64,000 bases of DNA from Allacma fusca (Eukaryota > Arthropoda > Collembola > Symphypleona > Sminthuridae), in assembly GCA_947179485.1 (NCBI GenBank), contig OX359245.1:7545001-7609000 (forward strand), given 5' to 3'. The notes beneath the pieces are model-generated. The model was not told the DNA's origin and made no database searches. It was given only the letters and a program-made list of their open reading frames with translations. Position numbers and translations under genes: made by a program. Each line of letters begins with the position of its first letter. Within the stretch, counting starts at the first letter, position 1. Below are positions 13,334 to 23,770 of the stretch, one piece after another.

Positions 13334-13703
13334 GCGACAATCCCCATAAGAGCAAACCGCGCTAAAAAAAGTCGAACGCGTGACGTCACCGTGGAAGATT
13401 CTTTAGACGAGTTCCCTGTATTCTTATTGTTAGATAACTTGCAAAAAGCTGCTCCGTATTTGATTATTCTGAAGGTGTATGACTGAAATAATGCATACGA
13501 ATTTGAAAGGAAGATAAAACTAATAATTGTCGATTTCTTTTAACTTAAATTAATTACTTTAAGTACTATTTAGAGTCGCAAACAATGGGAAGAAAGACAC
13601 TTGTTTACATGTGTAGGGAATGGATGAGAAATTTCTCATCTTTCCCCCGTGACGTCACCATAAGTGAAACTCCGCCCTCTTTTCTGCTGTGTAGGGATTG
13701 TCG
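13334..13703. mobile_element. Inverted-repeat element with paired TGACGTCA palindromes
   Basis: The ends GCGACAATCCC (13334) and GGGATTGTCGC (ending 13703) are inverted. Inside them, TGACGTCACC occurs at 13381 and again at 13650, roughly mirrored about the centre. A perfect 18-bp palindrome, GATGAGAAATTTCTCATC, lies near 13624-13641. I could not find a convincing target duplication, so the exact ends and the superfamily are uncertain. It splits a base-layer unit. A 71-codon open frame at its right end has no support as a gene. Confidence 0.6.
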
Positions 13704-16700
13704 CCCCGTTGGTATGATCAAATATTCGTTAATAATTGCTTTGTATTTACATTATTTTCATATCACAGGTGTTACTGAATGGAAACTCTTTGAAATCTAA
13801 GGTGTTTAAAAGAAACAAAAACTTCATAATGCATTTTTGACAAATAGATGACACACAATTTGAAGAATTACTTCCAGGATTCAATGAAAGTAAACTTTAT
13901 TAAATCAAAGTCAATATAAAATTATTCTAAATTTTAGAGAAACATTCTTTCAGGTTCCGCATGTCCAATGATTCATTTCAGCAACAGATTCCGAGCTGCA
14001 TTCATTCATACTATACTCCAAAGGTGAGTTAATGTTAGTCTCTGTACCAAGTTTCAAAATTAAACTTGCCGACGTTCATTCGAAAAAGTTATACTCCGAA
14101 ATGAACGACTTTTCAAAGAAAAACATCCTGGTGTTGTAAAACCCGAGAGATATTTTGACAGTGCATTTAAAATATCTACAGTACAAATGACAATTTCATT
14201 ATTTTCTATAGAAGTTGTCAAAACTCGAAATATAAATGAAAACCGTTCTCAAAAATCCTGCTTAATAATCTTAATAAATCTTAATTTCCTACAAAATTCG
14301 AGGTAACTTGGATGGCTTTGGAGTGTTTTGAATGATGCAGATTAGAAACGTCATTGAAGAATACCCAATAGATTGTCTCAATGGAAGCCGCACTTCCATG
14401 TCACTAAACAGCTGTTTAAACAATTTGGATTAAATCGATTTCGGATTTGAATCCACTCAGCATGAATTTGTCAAAAATTGGGGTTTCAACCATTGGTAAG
14501 ATACGGCAGTCTTCAAATCTTTGCACGCACTATTTAAAATATTTAACTTGTCAAAACCTTGTTTTAATTTTTCTCGGGTTGTAGCAACTGATATATTCAA
14601 ATTATTACCTTCGTTTCAGCTGGGCCAATATTTCTAGGACGACTGTAAAAAAATAGTAGGTGACCTAGAAGGTTAGGAATTGTTTTCACTGTCTACCTCA
14701 ATTCTCAAAGCACATAATCGTTTAAATCGAAATCGTATGAATGGGTTTCCAATTCGAAAATGTGTAAAATGCTTAATTGAGAGTAACTTTAGTACCAGAC
14801 AAGCCCGACATGTAGTTAGGAATTTAGTTCCAGATTTTTTTGAATTCACTTTATTGACCCGGGCCAAGATTTGAGATCAAGGGTTAGGATCATGATGCAA
14901 ATTCCAATTTTCTTTATAATCTTTCTTAAATTTAAATGCTTCGCCAAGAACATTTCTGGAAGAAAATATCCTCCAAAAAATGGTTTCCCCTCGTTTATCG
15001 AAAATGTGGGCAGGCGTCTCAAGCATAAATGATAAACAAAGTTGAGACAAATGCAATGTCAAGAGGAAAACGGGAAGACCCGGAGAAGGAAGAATTTTGG
15101 TTAGGACCAACAGATGAGCTGGCCTCTTTTATAATGTCATTGTTACATAACTTTCAAAATAACATAAAAATGCCATTCGAAATTATAGTCTTTTTGAAAA
15201 CGTTATTGAAGAAATATCTTGTAAAGCCTGTAAAACAAAATTAAACCGATACCCCTTACAAAATGTTAATCCCCCGAAACAATCTCAGAGTTATTTTTAA
15301 AATACTTTAGTTATTCAGGTGGAAAAATTTCCAGTGATGTCATCGTAATTCATAAATGCTCGAAATGCAAATTGAAAACAACAATCTCAAATAAAACCAC
15401 AATTTGAATTTGAAAGTGGTAATTTATTTACGATATGCTGTCTAGTTCTCGCAAATCCTGATTCCATCACATCTAAAAACCAATAAATAGTTACTACTTT
15501 TTAAAATAATTCTATATGTTGCAAAACTCGTAGACAGCACTAAACAACAGTGAGTATGACTCGTCCATCAAAATACCTGGAGTGGCCTCGTAACTCCAAT
15601 ATTTTCGGGTTTTGCTTCTAGTTCAAATTCGTCAATTGCCGTGTATTTACATTATTTTAAATTAATAGGTGTTACTGAATGGAAGCCCTTTGAAATGTAA
15701 CGTGTTCAAAAGAAAACAAAACTTTTTAAATGCATTTCTTCGGAAGAAGTTCGTTTTGAACCTCATTTTTGCAAGCAGGAATTCCCTGAAATTTAAGCAA
15801 AGGGGAACCCCATCATCAAAAATGCAACTTATCAATTCCTTCAAAAATCCATGTAACTTCAAAGGCTTCGAATATTTTTAATGGGGAACATAAATCCCTA
15901 GAAAATTCCGAATGATTAATTCATAGGAGGCGGGATTTCCATTTGATATCAGAAAAAAATAATTGTTAAGGCACAACTTATTTTTCAATAAATGTGCTCA
16001 CTTTGGTAGGAAAAGGGAGCTTTCAAATCTTTAAACACGATAATTTTTAACATTTCTCCTTACAAATGCAGAAGCGTTAAGTTTGCATGAACACAAGCAT
16101 ACGAAATCGAAATGACACCAGCAACAACTGGTGCAATTACCTGTGATCGCCCTCATTACGAATAAACAACTGGCGTGAAAGTTCAGTCATTCAAAACAAA
16201 TTTTCAATAAATTTTGTATCTCAATTTTCAATTACCACAATAGTAAAGTAATCTGTAAAAGTGTACCTGTATGTTCCTAATTTCACATACGCTGAACATA
16301 CTAAACTGAAAGCAACTTTAACATTTAATACAAGGTGTGCCGCTTCCAGTTTTTGAGGTGTTCAGAATTTAGAGAAATAATGAAACCATACGTCGGAAAT
16401 CCCAAATATAATTGTACAACACTATTTGAGCAATTTCTTACAAAGCAATGTATCTCAAAACCACAAATAAATATATTTGATGTCTAATTTTACTCCCTTG
16501 CTGAAGTTTTAATCATTACGTTGATCCGGATATTAAAAGTTTCAATACAAAAGATATGGATTTTGGAGAACAATCTGTAGGATATGCTAAAGCAATAAAT
16601 ATTGTACAGCAAACGCATTTTTAAGTTTTATTTTTCTATTTCAAAGAATTTTATCTTCAATTTAGTAAATTACATGCGTTATTGAATCCATCGTATATGA

Positions 16701-17064
16701 AGTGGCGTTCAAGCTTTGTTTTTAGGGTCGAAGTATTTGCTGAACAGGACTGAAAGCATCCGTTTTGCAACGGGCTGTATTTCATTGCCCCTTCCTAGCT
16801 ACAGCTAATTCGGATATTTTTTTAGCTCAACTTGGAAACTAATGGAGGGATATTTAAATCAATATTTGAAAATAAAATTCGCAATAAAATCCCACTTAAA
16901 CATTTATTTTTAAAATGAGCAAATTCAAATACACTCATTTTAGGAAGAAATTTAAAATGACCAACTTCTCAAACCATATATTTGTTTATAATATTTGTTG
17001 TTTGTTTATAATATCAATTAAAGTATTTGACTTGTCAAAACCTAGTTTTCAACGTCATACGATT
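13704..17064. repeat. Diverged base-layer units, including a third copy of the A/B region
   Basis: About 13990-15300 is a more diverged relative of copy A 4430-5560 and copy B 57640-62080. It shares phrases such as CTCCAAAGGTGAGTTAATG, AAAACCGTTCTCAAAAATCC and TGTCAAAACCT in the same order. The section at 16690-16930 pairs with 7480 and 26565. The GTGGCGT signature appears near 15582 (as GTGGCCT) and 16702. No coding gene is supported. Bases 17057-17064 (ATACGATT) are the target duplication of the next element. Confidence 0.7.
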
Positions 17065-17089
17065 CAGTGCTCGGCACAGGTACGAAAAA

Positions 17090-17320
17090 TCGGTACCCGT
17101 ACCCGTATCCATACCCGAAGTGCGGGTATTGCAATATCCGATATCTATACCCATACCCATACCCGAGTATCCGGGTACAAATTTTTCATACCCGTACCCG
17201 CAATGTAATCTCAAACCATGTACCTGTACTCGCATTGTACCCATACCCGAAAAATACTCGAAAATTGTACCCATACGCGGGTATCTCAGTGTCGTACCCG
17301 TACTCGTACTCGGGTACTTT
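17090..17320. repeat. TACCCG hexamer array, left
   Basis: Degenerate runs of (G/A)TACCC(G) on the plus strand are interleaved with a few inverted GGGTA pieces. Several open frames cross it on both strands, but they only translate the simple repeat. The complementary strand has closely spaced GGG runs three bases apart. Confidence 0.85.
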
Positions 17321-17667
17321 ATATCCAGATTTATCTAAATGTAGTACATATACAGTACGTTATGTATAATAATGTGTGACAGCTTAGTGTGTAATTTTGA
17401 CTAGCTAGAGCAGTATTTGATATTGTACATTTTCATTGAAGAGTAGAAAAACTAGAAGCGTTTTTGATTAGAAATAAAATTAACTTGCATACCTGCAGAT
17501 TCATCAAAATATTACCAACCGTACAAAATTTAGCTGAATCCTATTCTCCACTTCTATTTTGTTATTATTCCTAGTTTACAATTATATTTACTACTATTCG
17601 TTTTACTTTTCCTACAGTCTAAAATACATTTACTGTATGTTTTAAGGTTAAAAGAGCATTAACACTA

Positions 17668-17805
17668 ACAAGCAAAGTCTTCCAATGTGACCCTCAGAAT
17701 TAAATGAAAATTGGTGGAATTGTAGGCACTACTAATAGTGTTTACACAAACCACAAACTTGATGCCATCTCCTCTGGGTTCGGGTAGTAGGACATTTGAA
17801 AGTTT
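17668..17805. repeat. Left arm of a large inverted repeat, cut by the gap
   Basis: These 138 bases are almost exactly the reverse complement of 18372-18509. The visible arm stops only because the N run begins, so the true arm may be longer. Confidence 0.9.
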
Positions 17806-18005
17806 NNNNNNNNNNNNNNNNNNNNNNNNNNNNNNNNNNNNNNNNNNNNNNNNNNNNNNNNNNNNNNNNNNNNNNNNNNNNNNNNNNNNNNNNNNNNNNN
17901 NNNNNNNNNNNNNNNNNNNNNNNNNNNNNNNNNNNNNNNNNNNNNNNNNNNNNNNNNNNNNNNNNNNNNNNNNNNNNNNNNNNNNNNNNNNNNNNNNNNN
18001 NNNNN
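17806..18005. other. Assembly gap (200 N)
   Basis: This is a run of exactly 200 undetermined bases inside a palindrome-containing element. The round number suggests a placeholder length, not a measured one. Open frames drawn through it are meaningless. Confidence 0.98.
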
Positions 18006-18371
18006 GTCAATTCTCGATGTAAAATTGCATTTGTATTTCATTAATTGAGAAAAGGTTTACGTATGTACGTGTTGATACATTTATATTATTTTTCGGTTGT
18101 GAAAGTAAAAACAATAATATTTATGTGAAATAAATTACAGACGAATTGAATAAAATAATTCCTATAATGTTGAGAAGTGACTTATTTCTGCTCAAATTGT
18201 ATACCCTTGAAGACGGGACTAGAGCATTTTTTTGTATGAACATGTTTCGAGCATGTGTGAACATTGGTTTGGATTTTGTTCGAGTTGCAAAAATTGATTT
18301 TTCTTATGGGATTTAACATGAAAAAATCCAAACGAGGAAGGGTCCCCCCTGTCAAACTTAAAAAAAAAATC

Positions 18372-18509
18372 AAACTTTCAAATGTCCTACTACCCGAACC
18401 CAGAGGAGATGGCATCAAGTTTGTGGTTTGTGTAAACACTATTAGTAGTGCCTACAATTCCACCAATTTTCATTTGATTCTGAGGGTCACATCGGAAGAC
18501 TTTGCTTGT
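18372..18509. repeat. Right arm of the large inverted repeat
   Basis: This is the reverse complement of 17668-17805 and includes the phrase GGTTCGGGTAGTAGGACATTT when read on the opposite strand. The match ends at GACTTTGCTTGT. The next bases start a separate inverted-repeat element that the left arm does not have. Confidence 0.9.
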
Positions 18510-18512
18510 AAC

Positions 18513-19661
18513 CCAGCTAGCACTGGAAGAACATAATGATTTCAGAATGACTTCAGTGGCACTGTAGGGTACTATTCATAATGACAACAGCACTTTTTCA
18601 TTATGAAATCAAAACGATACCACTATGATCCTGAAATGTCCGCTTATTCGGTTCATTAAGTTGTCGTAATGACATCAAAGATATTTCGTGCGTGCGAGGA
18701 AATTATGAACAGATTATGAGGCAACAGTGCTTCCCTCTAACAGTAATCAAAGAATGTATTCCATTGCTATCACTACCTCGTGTACGGCATATACAAATTC
18801 TAATAGTAATTAGACATTACAAACTACATACAACTATATGAATATAAAATTAAAGCAAAGTCACAGTAAATATAATGATTGGAAATAAACATTTTATTAA
18901 ATATTTCCAATAAAACACTCTTTCGTCCATCTGCACAAGAATTCCCTTCCACAAAAAATATTTCACGTTCTAAACACACTCATTTTAAATTATAAAAAGA
19001 AATTACACTCAAACGGAGTATTGTAACTGTATTTAAATGCCAGAAACACATTCATTTAATAATTATGTATATAAATATAATTAAGTATGTATTAGTATAG
19101 AGGAAACACATGCATTTTTTGTTAATTGTACCGACGAAAAACTCACTTCACTTCACTAATTACCAAAGTCTAAAATTTAGTCTAGAAAACCAGGGAACAC
19201 TGAATTGTGCCGGTATAATTAAAATCCACTGTACTTCATTCACAATATTGTCAAACAAATTGACACACCAAAATAATTTATTTCACTTAAAAATTAATAC
19301 TTTTAAGTGAATTGGGGAACGATGAAGTCACACCACTAATAAACCAACTAGGAATTGGTTAACAGTTTATTCCTCACTAGTCTCGCGCCCTCCCAGTAAG
19401 CCTGCGCAAAAAGTAATGTCATAATTTTTACGGAAAATGACAAGATTATGAGCGCAGTTCACTCTGACCCTGACATACTGAAATCATTATGAAGAACCCC
19501 AGAATCTGTAATATTTTATGTACTATTTCAGAACCGTGTCAGAAAATGCTCATTGATAAGATGCCCATCGGAAGTCATAATCTCCTCATCAAAAAGACAT
19601 GAACTGATTATGAATTTCAAGCATTAATAATGATATCATTATGACGTTCAGTGCTAGCTGG
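18513..19661. mobile_element. Nested inverted-repeat element (CCAGCTAGCACTG ends)
   Basis: CCAGCTAGCACTG at 18513 is matched by CAGTGCTAGCTGG ending at 19661. The similarity continues inward as CATAATGAT-type sequence. The 1149-bp interior is rich in TCATAAT/ATTATGA words near both ends. It is not accompanied by an obvious target duplication, so the superfamily is not assigned. A 66-codon open frame at 19110 has no domain. Confidence 0.6.
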
Positions 19662-19759
19662 AAGCTATTTGTATTCAGAAACACTAAAATAGTCCACCTA
19701 CGGGCACCAGTGGTATAATATTCATGAAAATGTCTCAATTCTCAACGTATCCAAATACT

Positions 19760-19998
19760 CGGGTACAATGGTCATGGGTACGAGTAAATGACCCCATTAT
19801 ACCCGTACCCGGTGGGTATATACCCATTTTGAAATCCTTGTACCCGTACCCATACCCGTATCCGTACCTGAAATTTTGAGCTGACCAAAGTGTACCCGGG
19901 TAGTACCCGAAATTGATCGGGTACACAAAATCGGTACCCGGGTAGTACCCATACCCGTATCCATACCCGTTTACCCGAGTATTACCCATACCCGTGCC
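19760..19998. repeat. TACCCG hexamer array, right
   Basis: This has the same degenerate TACCCG text as 17090-17320, again C-rich on the plus strand. The two arrays are therefore mainly in direct orientation even though the element termini are inverted. An 89-codon minus-strand frame across it is only repeat translation. Confidence 0.85.
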
Positions 19999-20202
19999 GA
20001 GCACTGATACGATTACAGTAACAGGTTTTCGTAAATTAATCTTGTATGCAATATTAAAACGATTTTGATATCCCTATCAGTCTATACTTTAAACCTAATC
20101 GTTTAAAGCAAATGTATAGAATGAGATCTTCAGAAATTTGCATCCAGAAGCGAAGAAATTTCAGTACAGTTTTTAAGGTTTTGTAAATCGAGTATCACCA
20201 GC

Positions 20203-21139
20203 TAGTGTTTCTATCGGTAACAAATAGTTGGGCTCGACTCGACTCGAAACAAAAACCCGGTTTAAATTCCACTTTTGGGCTCGAACTCGAACTCGGGACT
20301 TTCGAGTCGGGAAATTTTTTTGTACCCGAAACCGAGACCGTTAAAAAATGGCATACTCGAAACCGACTCGAACTCGAACCGAAACCAGACACAAAATTTA
20401 CGTAAAATACAACATCACAAAGTCCTGAAAAATGAGCATCAAACAAAGCATTTGTTTTTTGTAAAATCAAAATAATGCAGCAATCACTGTGTCGTTTTAG
20501 TTTTCTTCAATATAATTTCAAACTTTCATTATAATTTGGTACAACCGGCCATCCCTTCGTAATGCTCTTTATTGTGGCTTCGATAATCTTGTTATATGCC
20601 AACTTTAACTACGATGTTAAAAGCGGTAGCTTCCATATGGTATCTGCTTGAGTAGCCAAACAATTCAGTGTTAAAATGTCGGAGCCAACGAAAAAGCACG
20701 CTAAATAGGAATGCCAGGAATACCCAAGAATTCCCGCGCCATCCTTGCCATATTAGGGTAGTTAGCTTCGTGAGCTAATAAAACTTAGGTATTGGTGTGT
20801 TATACGGTCATGTACAAATACTTGCTGCGTACAGAGACTGTTTTGTTTTCTTTGAGGTTTTCCACAAAAACTGCATATTTTTTTAAATCATGGGTGGCAG
20901 GAAGGCCAATTTTTATTGTTAAAGTAACATGAATCAATAATTCCAAAACAAGTTTTTACTTTCGAGTTTTGGTAGGGACCGGTAGATTTTGCAAACTCGA
21001 CCCGATTTTTTCGGGTCGAAAACTTGATACCCGAAACCGACTCGAAAGCAAACGGTACGAAAAATATTAGGCTCGAACTCGACTCGAACCCGACTCGAAC
21101 TCGAAACCTCGAGTTTCCCGAACTCGATCAGAAACACTA
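20203..21139. mobile_element. hAT-type element with CTCGA subterminal arrays
   Basis: The element is 937 bp. Its ends TAGTGTTTCT and AGAAACACTA are inverted, and TCACCAGC flanks both sides (20195-20202, 21140-21147). Runs of CTCGA/ACTCGAA words lie at about 20230-20390 and 20995-21128. No transposase is encoded. Frames of 66-91 codons on both strands merely translate the arrays. Confidence 0.88.
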
Positions 21140-21147
21140 TCACCAGC

Positions 21148-22599
21148 CCAAATAAATAATGGTTTTTTTTGCTGAGAGCAGGTTTTAAAATCTATAACAT
21201 GGTGCTGGATTTTAAATAACTGACCATTTCTGTTACAATTTTAGTTCTAGATCTTCTTAAAATCATTTCAAAGGTTTAAGGCCATGAGGATATGAAGCAA
21301 AATTGGGATACCTTTATGAAGTCAACCTTTAGTTTTTCTAAATCTACGTACACAAAGATGTCATATGGCGATGTAGCGGAAATTAGTAATAAGGTAATGC
21401 AATTACATCTCCGTGGGGGATCCGTTGTTTAAGAAAGAAAACGCTGTTTGAATTAATTCTTAAGGATTTTGAAATACAAGCTTTGAAACGTTTGAACGAA
21501 GTAGTAGTTCCAGTAACGATCCATCAATCGTGGTACCAATTGTCTAGAATACAAGGTTTAAAGACATTCAATTGCCCAATGATTTAGCTTATATTTAAAA
21601 AAAATTAAAATTGATTTCATTCCATTAGTTCAAAACTTGTAACTACAGGAGAGTAGAAAGTGAATCCAGAAATATTGTAAAAAAATATCACCTGTGGGAA
21701 TTATCTAAGATTATTAATTTTAATATTTAATAATAATATTTATACAATAATTTTATAATAATTTAGTTTTAAATATTAACTCAACGATTTTTCGTGTGTC
21801 ACAATAAGTTAAAATAATTTAGGATGTAAACATTAATATTAGAAAGGAGTCACACACTTCAATTCTGGCTGGTATAGCATCTGATATTTTACTCTTCCCA
21901 GTATCACAGTAATTCATAAAGTGGCGTTAAAGCTCAATTGTTTAATAGCTTCCTTGTGCAATGTAACTTGGTAAATTATCGTTGACTGGGGAAAGCACAA
22001 GAATTTGCTTATTTCCGAATATTACGCAAATATGAGTTTAGTCTACACAAGGGATACTCCCTGTCTATTTATTCTCGTTGTGTCACCTATGAAATTCAGT
22101 TGTGCTCATTTGCAGTACGAATTCATCAAAAATTAATACTTTGCTGAACAGAACATTGTCAAAGTTTTCTTTAACACCATTGGAACCAAAAATCGTAGAA
22201 TTTTAGAATCAAGCAGCTTTGTAAATCCGAAAAAAAAACCAATTGCAGCCTGAATTTTATGTGACGTCATGTCATTGGTTACTTTGAATTTTAAAGAAAG
22301 CATCGCGCCGATATTAAAAATGCATGAATGTAACAATCGGAGAATCTGAGCTAGTGTCCACAGTTTTAATTTTAAATGTAAGAACGAGAATAATTTTTTT
22401 CCATCATAATTTGATATTTTAGTAAAAATTAATTTTCAGGTTTCAACATTTTCGACGAAATGAGATAATACTGCAAAACGTTTTTCACGAAAATATAACG
22501 ACAGTCGATGAGTTGATGTGGCGCTAAAATTGTGGAACTGCAATTTTGCATGCGCGATAAAACGAAAATTAGTTAGAGCAGCGTGGAAACTGTTATTTG
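21148..22599. repeat. Diverged base-layer units, no gene seen
   Basis: These are old copies of local phrases. The GTGGCGTTAAAGCTCAATTG signature is near 21921 and a GTGGCGC variant is near 22518. The stretch 21920-22330 is related to 11470-11850 and 28170-28540. Nothing coding is supported. Confidence 0.65.
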
Positions 22600-23770
22600 G
22601 GACATTTTTATTTTATGGCATTTTACAAATTTTTATTTATTGAATTTTGGGCTTTTCTATTTTATGGCATTTCGGCCATTTTTAATTTATGACGTTTTGG
22701 GCATATTGGGCATACTCAGCCTAGGGAAGGCATTTTGGGCATTTTCTCCTCGATTTTTTCAATATGAGCTTTAGCTATCTACTAATTTTGCATACTACAA
22801 CACTAAGCAGTATGTTCGCATAAACATTTTTAGAAACGGATAATTTTTTATTTTATATTATTGGAAGATCTCGTTCACATGCATGATGATGTATAATTAT
22901 CATAGCATTCGATAGAAAATAATATTGTAAAGATGGAACACAAAAGTACTTAAAACTGACAACAAATCCATAGTTTGAGTTTCAAAACTCTTCACCAGCA
23001 AAATTTGTAAATAGTAATTATCTGACTTGATTTTGTACTCCTAGAATTAGTGTTTTATAATCAATAATTTTTTAAATATTTTATAATCGCAAGATATTAA
23101 GCAATAAAGTTATATAATCCAAAAATCATTTTTAATGAAACTTCATTTTTGATAGAAATCTTTGTATTGTTTCGTATGTACTGTTCATTAACAAATTTTG
23201 AAACCATACTTGAAGCCGTTCAGTTCATAAAGTGAACTGAACTGAACTAGCCCTTATTTTCATTGTTTTTGAATGAACTTGAACGAACTAGCTAAATGAA
23301 AAATTTGTAATCTCAAAAGCTAGCACGCTGGTTTGTGACTATTCATTTCAATGACATTAAATTGCATATCAAAAAAATAGCTACTTACTAGCAAGCCGGT
23401 TTCTTTTATTTAATAACGCATATGTATTTGGTACATTTTGGGCGAAATCGTATGAATTAAAACGCGCAATAATTGTAAGCATATTTATCTGATTTATTAA
23501 TTTTGAGTAGTAAAGTCAATACTGCTTTCAAAAAACCGGAGTTTTGAAAGTAGTTATCTAATCAGGCATTTATCGAAAAAACGTGCTTTAGTCAAAGTTC
23601 GAAGTCAGCTATAAAAATATAACAAAATATCGTTTAAATATATCATAAATGACTTGACCTAATTGACTGCCAATGACAGATAAAGCGAACAGACGGCATT
23701 TTTGACCTTTTCAGGGCATTTTCAGGTGGGCAGACATAAAATCCAGAGCATTTTTAATTTTTCAACCCTG
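22600..23770. mobile_element. Degenerate inserted element with GGCATTTT repeats
   Basis: The sequence interrupts base-layer text: the left flank resembles 6850-6860 and the right flank resembles 12750. Its right end reads ...TTTTTCAACCCTG, a CAGGG-type terminus in inverted sense, but a matching left terminus is not intact. GGCATTTT/GGGCATTTT words crowd both ends. The centre (23215-23330) has GAACTGAACTGAAC and GAACTTGAACGAAC clusters that may be a further nested piece. Boundaries and class are tentative. Confidence 0.4.

Larger units (their letters stand above)
17065..20006. mobile_element. hAT-type element with TACCCG subterminal arrays
   Basis: The element is 2942 bp including a 200-N gap. 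The termini CAGTGCTCGGCAC and GTGCCGAGCACTG are inverted, and ATACGATT flanks both sides (17057-17064, 20007-20014), giving the 8-bp duplication of hAT elements. Degenerate TACCCG/TATCCG hexamer arrays sit just inside both ends (about 17090-17320 and 19760-19998). The centre holds a large inverted repeat and a nested element. No transposase domain is visible, although part of the centre is unsequenced. Confidence 0.85.

Noticed and set aside
17027-17369. Overlapping frames of 79-103 codons on both strands rich in Tyr-Pro or Gly-Tyr
   Set aside because: They only translate the TACCCG array.
17732-18044. Frames crossing the N run
   Set aside because: They exist only because undetermined bases were read as open.
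20195-20475. Ser- or Glu-rich frames on both strands
   Set aside because: Translations of the CTCGA array in different frames.
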